A stretch of 64,000 nucleotides of DNA, taken from an uncultured Prevotella sp. (GTDB lineage Bacteria > Bacteroidota > Bacteroidia > Bacteroidales > Bacteroidaceae). A program made the translations under genes and the position numbers. Below, piece after piece: positions 6,732 through 14,827 of this stretch. The notes below the pieces were generated by a model, which saw only the letters and a list, made by a program, of their open reading frames with translations, was not told the origin of the DNA and did not search any database. Each line of letters starts with the position of its first letter. The stretch's first letter is position 1. The stretch lies in assembly GCA_937922435.1 (NCBI GenBank), contig CAKZVT010000019.1, positions 1-64,000 of the forward strand, written 5' to 3'.

Positions 6732-9614
6732 ATGAAGAGTTTTCTGGAGCATGTGGCTGAAGACATATTGCGGAAATACGGAACAGATTTGTCACGTATT
6801 GCGGTCGTATTCCCCAACAAGCGTGCGTCGTTGTTCTTGAATGACATCTTGGCGCAGAAGGCCGACCGACCGATTTGGTCTCCTGCATATGTTACAATCA
6901 GTGAGTTTTTCCGCCAAAATTCGTCACTTGCTGTTGCCGACCCTATAAAATTGGTCTGTGACGTGTATAAAAGTTTTGTCAAATGTACTGGGATAGATGA
7001 AACTTTAGACCACTTTTGGGGATGGGGACAACTGCTTATTTCCGATTTTGACGATATAGATAAAAACATGGCTGATGCCTCAATGGTGTTCAAAAACGTA
7101 AAAAACGTACACGAACTTGACGATGTCTCATACCTTGACGAGGAACAGAAGGATGTATTGAAAAAGTTTTTCAGCAGTTTCTCTGACGACAGGGAGTCTG
7201 AATTGAAAATGCGTTTTTTGCGCTTATGGAGCCACATTGAGGATGTTTATAACGATTTCCGTGAACGTCTGCGAAGCCAGTCCCTGGCTTACGAAGGCAT
7301 GCTTTACAGGGATGTTGCTACGGATTTTTCTGTCGATTGCTATTACGACATGTATGTCTTTGTCGGTTTCAATGTGCTTAATAAAGTAGAGCAACAGGTC
7401 TTCAAGCACTTGCAAGATGAGGGAAGGGCGCGTTTTTACTGGGATTTTGACGATTATTATATGCCGAAGCACGGCTTGTCTTCGGCGGCTAACGAAGCTG
7501 GGCACTATGTTTCGCAATACCTAAAAGTCTTCCCGAACGAATTGGATTGTTCCGATGCCTCGATATACCGCAATCTTAACAGCCGCAAGAAGATAACATA
7601 TATAAGCGCGTCTACCGAGAATGTCCAGGCAAGGTACGTAAACGACTGGCTGAAAGACGGTTGCAGGTACAAGGATGGCCGCAATACAGCCATAGTCCTT
7701 TGCGACGAATCGCTTTTGCCGTCAGTCATACACTACATTCCCGGAGAAGCAGGAAGCGTCAATATAACTACAGGGTATCCGCTTTTCCAGACGGCAATAG
7801 CGTCGCTTGTCATCCTGCTTCTCGACTTGAGGCTCAACGGCTTTAGCCTGGCAAACGGAACGTTCAGGGTAAAGCATGTAATGCAGGTTCTGCAACATCC
7901 GTATTCCAAATATGTTTCGGCCGATTGCCCGAAACTTGTTGAAAAGCTTAAAGCCGAACGTATATTCAGACCTTCGGCGGCAATTCTTGGCATCGACGCC
8001 AACATGACCGTCCTTTTCGATGCCTCCATAGACAACAAGACGTTGGTGCAGTGGATATTGGATGTACTGAAGATTATCGCTGAAGGTTGTGGAAATGATG
8101 AGAAAGAACCTATTTTGCAGGAGTCGTTGTTCAGGATGTACACTTTGTGCAACAGGTTAAACGAGCTTGTAAAGGCCGGCGATTTGGATGTAGACATTGT
8201 TACGTTGCAAAAGCTGATAGTCCAACTTGTGAACGCCACGACAATTCCTTTCCATGGCGAACCGGCCGAAGGCGTGCAGGTGATGGGCATATTGGAGACG
8301 AGGAACATAGATTTTGACCACGTCTTGGTGCTTTCGTGCAACGAAGGCAACATGCCAAAGGGCATCAACGACTCGTCCTTTATTCCCTATTCCATAAGAA
8401 AGGTGCATGGACTGACAACCGTCGACAACAAAGTCTCCGTCTACGCTTATTATTTTTACAACCTTATCCAAAGGGCTTCAGATGTGACATTGGTTTACAA
8501 CAATTCGACAGAGAACGGCCATACGGGCGAGATGAGCCGTTTTATGTTGCAGCTGATGGTGGAAAGCGGTTTCGACATAAGGCGGCTGTCGTTGCAGACG
8601 GGGCAGAGCCTGATGCCGTCAAAGGCTGCCTACATAGCCAAGAATGCGGCTGTCATGGAGGTGTTGGATGGCATGGAATATATTTCACCTACATCAATCA
8701 ACCGCTACATGCGTTGCCCGTTGCAGTTTTATTATAGTAATGTGGCCGGGATTAAAGAACCAGAGGACGACGATTTTGATGAAATGGGAAGCCGCATATT
8801 CGGCAATGTATTCCATGCCGCTTCCGAGTTTTTGTACAAGTCGCTTGGCAGTGCGGACGGGACGGTCACGGCTGACAGTATCGATTATGCCGTGAAGCAT
8901 AAGGAACTGATTGGCCGTATTGTCGATGAAGCGTTCGCCGAGGCCGTGTTTGAGAAGGACACGAAGAAGCGTGTAGACTATAATGGCCTGCAACTGATTA
9001 ACCGTGAGGTGATTATAAGATACCTCTGTCGTTTGCTGGAGATTGACAGGGAGTTGGCTCCGTTCAAGATAACCGATGTCGAAACGTCTGTATATGCGGA
9101 GTTGACATTGTCGACAAGCGCCGGTGAACGGCGGATAAACATAGGCGGACGCATAGACCGCCTTGACCAGGTGTTCGACAAGGCGGCTTGCTGCGAGCGG
9201 CTTAGGGTCATTGACTATAAGACAGGACGTTTCCCTAAGAAAAAGATAAATACCGTAGGTGAGATTTTCTCTATGCCGATAGAGCAGGGCAAACATGCAG
9301 ATTATTATTTGCAGACGATGCTTTACGCCATGGCGGTAAGGCATGACCGGACACTCAATCCGCAAGGTCTGCCCGTCAGTCCTGCTTTGCTTTTCATCCA
9401 GCATACGGCTGAAGACGGGTATGACCCTACGCTTGTAATCGGTAAAGACCGTGTGGCTGACATTGCGGAGGTTGAAGAGGATTTTGTCAATGGCCTGACG
9501 TCTGTCGTTTCCGACATATTCGACCCCGGCAAGCCTTTCAGCCCGGTAGACGACAAGTCTATATGCTCGTTGTGTCCTTATGCCGCATTATGCGGAAGGC
9601 TGTCAGCGCATTGA
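6732..9614 (+). CDS. AddB-like PD-(D/E)XK nuclease/helicase-fold protein
   Basis: This 960-residue protein is probably the AddB-type subunit of a helicase-nuclease that processes double-strand breaks for recombination. The C-terminal PD-(D/E)XK nuclease is clear: YMRCPLQFYY (about residue 660), IGGRIDRLD, then VIDYKTGR (about 827), and a closing CSLCPYAALC; the four Cys match the iron-sulfur staple of AddB. The N-terminal helicase-like part begins with VVFPNKRASLFLND and shows no Walker A motif, so the ATPase site looks inactive, as in RexB-like members. No AddA partner (UvrD-type helicase) is next to it in this window. A -7 box TATTTTTG lies at 6694-6701. Its stop overlaps the convergent cdd gene by 12 nt. 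Confidence 0.85.
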   Translation: MKSFLEHVAEDILRKYGTDLSRIAVVFPNKRASLFLNDILAQKADRPIWSPAYVTISEFFRQNSSLAVADPIKLVCDVYKSFVKCTGIDETLDHFWGWGQLLISDFDDIDKNMADASMVFKNVKNVHELDDVSYLDEEQKDVLKKFFSSFSDDRESELKMRFLRLWSHIEDVYNDFRERLRSQSLAYEGMLYRDVATDFSVDCYYDMYVFVGFNVLNKVEQQVFKHLQDEGRARFYWDFDDYYMPKHGLSSAANEAGHYVSQYLKVFPNELDCSDASIYRNLNSRKKITYISASTENVQARYVNDWLKDGCRYKDGRNTAIVLCDESLLPSVIHYIPGEAGSVNITTGYPLFQTAIASLVILLLDLRLNGFSLANGTFRVKHVMQVLQHPYSKYVSADCPKLVEKLKAERIFRPSAAILGIDANMTVLFDASIDNKTLVQWILDVLKIIAEGCGNDEKEPILQESLFRMYTLCNRLNELVKAGDLDVDIVTLQKLIVQLVNATTIPFHGEPAEGVQVMGILETRNIDFDHVLVLSCNEGNMPKGINDSSFIPYSIRKVHGLTTVDNKVSVYAYYFYNLIQRASDVTLVYNNSTENGHTGEMSRFMLQLMVESGFDIRRLSLQTGQSLMPSKAAYIAKNAAVMEVLDGMEYISPTSINRYMRCPLQFYYSNVAGIKEPEDDDFDEMGSRIFGNVFHAASEFLYKSLGSADGTVTADSIDYAVKHKELIGRIVDEAFAEAVFEKDTKKRVDYNGLQLINREVIIRYLCRLLEIDRELAPFKITDVETSVYAELTLSTSAGERRINIGGRIDRLDQVFDKAACCERLRVIDYKTGRFPKKKINTVGEIFSMPIEQGKHADYYLQTMLYAMAVRHDRTLNPQGLPVSPALLFIQHTAEDGYDPTLVIGKDRVADIAEVEEDFVNGLTSVVSDIFDPGKPFSPVDDKSICSLCPYAALCGRLSAH

Positions 9615-10082
9615 CTTGTCGACGAACGACAAGGGGAGGAGGTTTTTCACGCTGTCAAGCATGTAGACGCGGTCTGCGCCGCAAAGGTAGACCCTTATGT
9701 CGCGGTTGTAGCGTTGCTCCATCTCCAGCAGGGCTTGCCTGCATGAGCCACAGGGCGAGACAGGCTCGTCTACGAAGCCGTTGGCGTTTCTCGCCGCAAT
9801 GGCTATGCCGGTTATGGCTTTCTGCGGACAGTTTGACTGTGCGTTGAATACCGCCGCCCGTTCGGCGCACATCGTTACGGAGAAAGCGGCGTTTTCCTGG
9901 TTCGCTCCTTTTATTATAGTCCTGTCGTCAAGCATTATTGCTGCGCCTACGCGGAAGCCTGAATATGGCGAGTAAGAGTTGTCTGTCGCTTCTTTGGCGC
10001 ATTCGGCAAGCTGCCTGGCTGCGTCGTCCAGCTCGTCGTATTTATATGACTTTACATTGATGTTGATAGTAATGTTTTCCAT
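9603..10082 (-). CDS. cdd: Cytidine deaminase
   Basis: This enzyme deaminates cytidine and deoxycytidine to the uridine forms for pyrimidine salvage. The 159 residues are of normal length for the homotetrameric class. Zinc ligands are visible in CAERAA (with the catalytic Glu) and PCGSCRQ; the substrate-binding start YSPYSGFRVGAA is present. It runs against the AddB-like gene and the two 3' ends overlap by 12 nt. It is followed upstream by a long non-coding stretch and appears to be transcribed alone. Confidence 0.95.
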   Translation of the reverse strand: MENITININVKSYKYDELDDAARQLAECAKEATDNSYSPYSGFRVGAAIMLDDRTIIKGANQENAAFSVTMCAERAAVFNAQSNCPQKAITGIAIAARNANGFVDEPVSPCGSCRQALLEMEQRYNRDIRVYLCGADRVYMLDSVKNLLPLSFVDKSMR

Positions 10083-10280
10083 ATCTCATTGTTGTTTTAT
10101 CGTATAGCCGTATCGTTTCGTGCAGAAGGTCGTGGCCGAGGCTGCATTGCAAAAATACTGATTATATTTGAAAAACCTGCAATATTTTCTTGTTTTTAAC
10201 GGCAAGGGGTCTTGTCGTGCGCACTGAATACTTGCCGGACTGTATCTTCTTGGATATGAGGATGTTGCAGACAGCGTTTC

Positions 10281-10363
10281 AAAAGGCCGTGTTTCGCGTA
10301 CTGAAATGCGGCCTTTTGCAGCGCAAAAGACGGTCTTTTATACTGCGTTTTGCCGTTGTTTGC
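10281..10363. repeat. Intergenic double-hairpin repeat, copy at 10.3 kb
   Basis: Hairpin 1 pairs 10281-10295 with 10303-10317 (13 of 15 positions; core AAAAGGCCGTGTTTC). Hairpin 2 is weaker and pairs 10323-10333 with 10353-10363 (ACGG/CCGT and GCAAA/TTTGC). The inner arms TTTTGC-agc-GCAAAA can also pair across the two, as in other copies. It lies between divergent genes, so it is not simply a terminator. Confidence 0.75.
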
Positions 10364-10423
10364 AGTAATGTCCGCAGGGAACGCGCATGCAGGTCCGCAT
10401 TATTTGAATTTTCCAAGGAAATA

Positions 10424-10455
10424 TTTGCGTGGTTTGAAATAAATGCCTATCTTTG
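10424..10455 (+). promoter_or_regulatory. Promoter of the structured RNA before ribE
   Basis: TTTG (10424-10427), a 20-base spacer and TATCTTTG (10448-10455) match the consensus exactly. Transcription should begin near 10459, well ahead of ribE at 10723. Confidence 0.75.
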
Positions 10456-10458
10456 CAC

Positions 10459-10662
10459 AAAGAAAGATGAAGACATACAGACCGTATTGGTTCGATAGGG
10501 ATACTCATCAAAATAAAACGAAAAACCGGGATGACTTCTCTTGCTGATGGCGGGCCACGATGTCGTGAGACATAGCTGTAAAGCCGGTGGATTACAAAGG
10601 CGGAGAGCTCTCAAATCTTATATAGCTCGGAGTTTTCATCACATCACTGGTACGGTCTTTTT
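10459..10662 (+). ncRNA. Structured non-coding RNA of unknown family
   Basis: A canonical promoter and a T-tract at 10658-10662 delimit an RNA of about 200 nt with no convincing reading frame. The ends close by AGACCGTA (10479-10486) with TACGGTCT (10651-10658), directly followed by the T-tract. Inside, GGATACTC (10499-10506) pairs with GAGTTTTC (10630-10637) with one T-T mismatch; ACCGG (10525-10529) pairs with CCGGT (10584-10588); ATGTC/GACAT (10560-10573) closes a GTGA tetraloop; GAGCT (10605-10609) pairs with AGCTC (10624-10628). This branched shape is not tmRNA, RNase P or SRP RNA, and I do not see the FMN riboswitch core. It may belong to a known Bacteroidales RNA family such as Bacteroidales-1, which I cannot check, or be new. 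A cis role on ribE by termination is possible. Confidence 0.6.
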
Positions 10663-10722
10663 ACAAAAATACGGGCAGGAACATTCCTGCCCATTTGTCT
10701 AATATAAGGTGTAATAATACAA

Positions 10723-11325
10723 ATGTTTTCCGGAATAGTTGAAGAGACGGCTGTCGTATTGGCCGTAGACAAGTATGGCGGCAATGTCGACCTTACATTG
10801 GGATGTTCGTTTGCCGGCGAGTTGAAGATAGACCAAAGCGTGTCGCACAATGGCGTATGCCTTACTGTTGTGCGTCTCGGCGACGGGTGTTATACCGTTA
10901 CGGCGATGAAAGAGACACTCGACCGCTCTAACCTCGGCCTGTTGCAGGTGGGCGACAAGGTCAATGTAGAGCGCTCGATGATGATGAACGGGCGGCTTGA
11001 CGGACACATAGTGCAGGGGCATGTGGACATGACTGCGGAGTGTGTGGATATGCGCGATGCCGACGGCAGCACATATTTTACGTTCAGGTATGTGTTTGAC
11101 AGGGAGATGGCGCGCCGCGGATACTTCACCGTCGACAAGGGCAGCGTCACTGTCAACGGCGTTTCCTTGACAGTGTGCGAGCCAACCGACGACTCTTTTA
11201 CCGTAGCCATCATTCCCTACACGTTTGAGCATACCAACTTCAGTTGCATACGCATAGGAACAAAAGTAAACATCGAGTTCGACATACTTGGCAAGTATAT
11301 TGCAAGGTTGAGCCATTTCAATTGA
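10723..11325 (+). CDS. ribE: Riboflavin synthase, alpha chain
   Basis: The enzyme dismutates two 6,7-dimethyl-8-ribityllumazine molecules to riboflavin and a pyrimidinedione, the last step of riboflavin synthesis. The 200 residues form the usual two lumazine-binding barrels: the first starts MFSGIVEE with NGVCLTV, the second repeats as VNGVSLTVCEP. The length is normal. It stands alone, with no other rib gene in view, and is preceded by a structured RNA that ends in a terminator 60 nt upstream. A very stable hairpin follows the gene. Confidence 0.96.
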   Translation: MFSGIVEETAVVLAVDKYGGNVDLTLGCSFAGELKIDQSVSHNGVCLTVVRLGDGCYTVTAMKETLDRSNLGLLQVGDKVNVERSMMMNGRLDGHIVQGHVDMTAECVDMRDADGSTYFTFRYVFDREMARRGYFTVDKGSVTVNGVSLTVCEPTDDSFTVAIIPYTFEHTNFSCIRIGTKVNIEFDILGKYIARLSHFN

Positions 11326-11380
11326 TGCGGCGCGACAGCACCGAACAGCAAATATTTGTTAAGGGTAAACACCGACATCG

Positions 11381-11432
11381 ACAAAATGGATATATGTCTC
11401 TACTAACGGGCGACATATATCCATTTTGTTTT
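11381..11432 (+). terminator. Perfect 18-bp hairpin after ribE
   Basis: Positions 11381-11398 and 11412-11429 are exact inverted repeats (18 bp, starting ACAAAATGG) with a 13-base loop, followed by TTTATT. It probably ends ribE transcription; the stem is unusually long and AT-rich for a terminator here, and the A-rich start would give a partial terminator on the other strand too. Confidence 0.7.
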
Positions 11433-11484
11433 ATTGTGAAATCCATTCTTTGTACATTTGCATGGTGAAATATAAAGTAGCTGT

Positions 11485-12831
11485 ATGTCAAAGAAAAATA
11501 GGAATATAGCAGTCTGTGGATTGCTGCTGACGGCAAGTTGCGCATTTGCCGGCGGTGGACGCCAATGGACTTTGAAGGATTGTATAGATTATGCCATTGA
11601 ACATAACATAACGGTGACGGAAGGCAAGCTGTCAGTGCTTTCTGCGCAAGAGGATGTCAAGGAAGCCAAGGCGCAGTTGTTTCCGTCATTGTCGTTCTCT
11701 ACCACACATCAGGGTGGGTACAGGCCGTTTGCCGACGGTTCTGGCGATTACAAGGACGACATCAGTTATTCTGGCGATTACGGGCTGAATGCGAGCTGGA
11801 CGGTATGGAACGGCAACGCCAACCGCAACACGCTGAAGCAACAGAAGATAGCCGGCGAGCGGCAGGAACTGGAGCTTGAGAAGAGCGTAAACAGCATACA
11901 GGAGCAAATCTTGAACCTGTACGTGCAGATATTGTATGTCTCGGAAGCGGTGAAAGTCAACGGGCAAATACTTGAGATAAGCCGGCGGAATGCGGAACGG
12001 GGAGCGGAGATGTACAATGTCGGTTCGCTGTCGAAGGCGGATTTGTCACAACTTGACGCCCAGGTGGCGACTGACGAATACAACCTTGTGAATATGGAGG
12101 GGCAGCTTGAGAACTACAAGCAGCAGCTGAAATATCTTTTGAGGCTGGATTATGATGACAGTTTCGACATCGCCGTCCCGTCATCCACCGACGAGCAGGC
12201 CCTTGCCATTGTGCCGCCGGTAAACACCGTGTTGGAAAGTGCATTGGCCAAACGGCCCGAAATCAGGAGCGCGTCGCTCGGTGTAGACTATAGCAATATC
12301 GGTGTAGACATAGCCAAGGCCGGGCGTATGCCTACTGTGAGCATATCCGGCGGCATTGGAACGAGTACGGTTAGTGGCACGCACACGCAAATGGGAGTAA
12401 GCTCTTCATGGAGTAATCAGATAAAAAGCAATTTGAACGGTTCGATAGGCGTGACACTTAGCGTGCCGATTTTCGACAAACGTTCGGCTAAAACATCAAT
12501 AAACAAGGCGGAATTGAGCCTTATGCAGTCTAAGGCGGAAATGGATGACGCCAAGAGCAGCCTTGCTCTTACCGTGCAAGGGTATTGGATTGACGCTACT
12601 ACCAGTCAGCAGCGGTTCCGCGCTGCCATTGCAAGTGTGGAGAGCGCACAAGCCAGCTATGACCTTCTTGGCGAGCAGTTCCGCCTGGGCTTGAAGAACA
12701 TAGTGGAGCTGACTAATGCTAAGACCACACTCCTCAATGCGCAACAGAGCCGCCTTGAGAGCAAGTATACCGCCATACTTTATCTACAGTTGCTTGGCTT
12801 TTACAGCGGTGAAGAAATGAATATCTTATAA
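11485..12831 (+). CDS. TolC family outer membrane efflux protein
   Basis: This 448-residue protein has a signal peptide (cut near AFAGG) and two OEP repeats: WTLKDCIDYAIEHN opens the first and the second ends in FRLGLKNIVELTNAKTTLL, the classic TolC motif. It should form the outer membrane channel and periplasmic tunnel of a tripartite pump. It is the first gene of a six-gene operon with the adaptor starting 1 nt after its stop. A -7 box TACATTTG lies at 11453-11460, giving a leader of about 20 nt; the -33 position is poor, which fits activation by the two-component pair at the operon end. Confidence 0.92.
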   Translation: MSKKNRNIAVCGLLLTASCAFAGGGRQWTLKDCIDYAIEHNITVTEGKLSVLSAQEDVKEAKAQLFPSLSFSTTHQGGYRPFADGSGDYKDDISYSGDYGLNASWTVWNGNANRNTLKQQKIAGERQELELEKSVNSIQEQILNLYVQILYVSEAVKVNGQILEISRRNAERGAEMYNVGSLSKADLSQLDAQVATDEYNLVNMEGQLENYKQQLKYLLRLDYDDSFDIAVPSSTDEQALAIVPPVNTVLESALAKRPEIRSASLGVDYSNIGVDIAKAGRMPTVSISGGIGTSTVSGTHTQMGVSSSWSNQIKSNLNGSIGVTLSVPIFDKRSAKTSINKAELSLMQSKAEMDDAKSSLALTVQGYWIDATTSQQRFRAAIASVESAQASYDLLGEQFRLGLKNIVELTNAKTTLLNAQQSRLESKYTAILYLQLLGFYSGEEMNIL

Positions 12832-12832
12832 T

Positions 12833-14026
12833 ATGTTTATGAAGAAAAAGAATATAATCCTCATCTCGACGGCCGTAGTAGTTGCTGTCGTTTGCTATTG
12901 TCTTGCGTTTTGCAGTAATGACAAGCATGAAATTTCCTTTGAAACTGCCGTAGTCGGCATAAGCGACATTTCCAACAGCGTCACGGCGACAGGCACGATA
13001 GAGCCTGTAACGTCTGTAGATGTCGGTACGCAGGTATCTGGCATTGTGGCTAATATTTATGTAGACTACAACAGCGTGGTGAAGAAAGGGCAGGTGATAG
13101 CCGAGCTTGACAAGACTAACCTGATAAGCCAGGTGAACACTGCGAAGGCCGCGCTAAACAACGCAGAGAGTCAGTTGACATATCAAAAGGCCAATTACCA
13201 GCGTTACAAGACACTTTATGATAAAGGGCTGGTAAGTGCCGACGAGTACGAGACGGCGCTGCTTTCTTACCGTCAGGCGCAGGACGCGGTGGCGCAGCAG
13301 CGTGAAAGTTTGCAGCAGGCGCAGACGAATTTGGGTTATGCGACAATTACTTCACCTGTAGACGGTGTGGTCTTGTCGCGTGAAGTTGAGGAAGGGCAGA
13401 CTGTAGCTTCGAGCTTCGAGACCCCTACGTTGTTCACAATAGCCAAGGACTTGACTGACATGCGCGTCATAGCTGATGTTGACGAGGCCGACATAGGTGA
13501 AGTAAGGGAAGGCGAGCGTGTTACTTTTACCGTGGACGCGTATCCCGACGACACGTTCAGAGGTTCGGTTACGCAGGTTAGGCAGGAAGGTAACACGGAA
13601 GACAACGTCGTAACTTACGAGGTTGTGATAAGTGCGCCCAACAAGGATTTGAAACTAAAGCCAGGGCTTACGGCAAACGTTACCATCTATACTCTTGACA
13701 AACAGGGTGTGCTAAGTGTGCCTAACAAGGCGCTGAGGTTCACTCCGACAAAGGAACTCATTGGTGATGCGCAGGTGAAGGATTGTAAGGCCAACAGCAA
13801 AGTATGGACGTTCAGCAACAATGTGTTTCAGGCTCATCCTGTAACTGTCGGCATTAGCGACGGGGTCAATACCGAGTTGCTTGGTGGTATAAGCAAAGGT
13901 ACAAGGATTGTCACGGAAGTCAAGGTTGATGGAGGCGGTATGCCGCAGTTTGAAGCAGGAGGAGTGCAGGAGTCGAGTCCGTTCGCGCCGAAAGGCCCGG
14001 GGCAGGACAAGAAGAAAAAGAAGTGA
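12833..14026 (+). CDS. MacA-like periplasmic adaptor (membrane fusion protein)
   Basis: The 397-residue adaptor joins the MacB-type ABC transporter to the TolC-like channel. It has an N-terminal membrane anchor (IILISTAVVVAVVCYCLA), a lipoyl half-motif (GTIEPVTSVDVGTQVSG), an alpha-hairpin coiled coil (about residues 95-165), the second lipoyl half (ITSPVDGVVLSREVEEGQTV), then beta-barrel and membrane-proximal domains. The tail is Lys-rich. An in-frame ATG at 12839 is an alternative start. Together with its neighbours it matches macrolide/peptide exporters, but the substrate cannot be read from sequence. Confidence 0.9.
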   Translation: MFMKKKNIILISTAVVVAVVCYCLAFCSNDKHEISFETAVVGISDISNSVTATGTIEPVTSVDVGTQVSGIVANIYVDYNSVVKKGQVIAELDKTNLISQVNTAKAALNNAESQLTYQKANYQRYKTLYDKGLVSADEYETALLSYRQAQDAVAQQRESLQQAQTNLGYATITSPVDGVVLSREVEEGQTVASSFETPTLFTIAKDLTDMRVIADVDEADIGEVREGERVTFTVDAYPDDTFRGSVTQVRQEGNTEDNVVTYEVVISAPNKDLKLKPGLTANVTIYTLDKQGVLSVPNKALRFTPTKELIGDAQVKDCKANSKVWTFSNNVFQAHPVTVGISDGVNTELLGGISKGTRIVTEVKVDGGGMPQFEAGGVQESSPFAPKGPGQDKKKKK

Positions 14027-14048
14027 CAGACTGGTAAGTAAAAATATC

Positions 14049-14801
14049 ATGGATGAAAGAAAGGTAGTGATAGAGTTACGAGACGTACACCGTGATTTCC
14101 GTGTCGGGGATGAGACGGTGCATGCCTTGCGCGGCGTATCGTTCAAGATATGTGAGGGCGAGTTTGTCACAATCATGGGAAAGTCAGGCTCAGGCAAGTC
14201 AACCTTGCTTAACCAGTTGGGCTGCCTTGATACGCCAAGCAGGGGCGAGTATTATCTTGACGGAATATCGGTACGCAACATGAAGAAGCCCGAACGCGCC
14301 GTGCTCCGTAATCGGAAAATCGGTTTTGTGTTCCAGAATTACAACTTGTTGCCGAAGACCACGAGCATAGAAAACGTTGAACTGCCGTTGATGTACAATC
14401 CTGATGTCAATGCGAAAGAACGCCGTGAACGTGCCGTCAGGGCGCTTGAGGCCGTGGGATTGGGCGACCGCCTTTACCACAAGTCCAACCAAATGTCGGG
14501 CGGACAGATGCAGCGTGTGGCTATTGCGCGTGCCTTGGTTAACAATCCTGCGGTGCTTTTGGCCGACGAGGCAACAGGAAATCTCGACACGCGCACGTCG
14601 TTTGAAATACTTGTCTTGTTCCAAAAACTGCACAAAGAAGGCCGTACAATCATATTCGTCACCCACAATCCCGACATCGCAAGGTATTCGAGCCGCAACA
14701 TTGTGCTGCGTGACGGCAAGGTAAGGAGTGACACCTTGAACGATGAAATACTGTCGGCCGCACGTTCGTTGGCGGAACTTCCGCCGTCAAGGGATGATTG
14801 A
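14049..14801 (+). CDS. MacB-type ABC transporter ATP-binding protein
   Basis: The 250-residue ATPase carries Walker A (GKSGSGKST), the Q-loop (FQNYNLLP), the signature MSGGQMQRVAIARAL, Walker B with the LolD/MacB hallmark (LLADEATGNLDT) and the H-loop (FVTHNPDIA). It energises the MacB-like permease encoded next. In most organisms MacB is one fused chain; here ATPase and permease are separate genes, as is common in Bacteroidota. The ATG at 14049 is chosen over upstream in-frame starts that lie within the adaptor gene, because it gives the family-typical N-terminus (VVIELRDVHRDFRVGDETVHAL). Confidence 0.93.
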   Translation: MDERKVVIELRDVHRDFRVGDETVHALRGVSFKICEGEFVTIMGKSGSGKSTLLNQLGCLDTPSRGEYYLDGISVRNMKKPERAVLRNRKIGFVFQNYNLLPKTTSIENVELPLMYNPDVNAKERRERAVRALEAVGLGDRLYHKSNQMSGGQMQRVAIARALVNNPAVLLADEATGNLDTRTSFEILVLFQKLHKEGRTIIFVTHNPDIARYSSRNIVLRDGKVRSDTLNDEILSAARSLAELPPSRDD

Positions 14802-14827
14802 GACTTTTATGTTATTAGTTTGAATAC

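Larger units (their letters stand above)
10083..10459. other. Intergenic region between cdd and the small RNA
   Basis: The region holds the cdd leader, one copy of the double-hairpin repeat (10281-10363) and the promoter of the small RNA (10424-10455). A 102-codon frame (10190-10498) runs straight through repeat and promoter and is not considered a gene. Confidence 0.6.

Noticed and set aside
10190..10498. 102-codon open frame on the plus strand
   Set aside because: It runs through the double-hairpin repeat and the promoter of the small RNA; its composition follows those elements.
10459..10722. FMN riboswitch before ribE
   Set aside because: The conserved RFN core words are not found; the helices seen do not match that layout.
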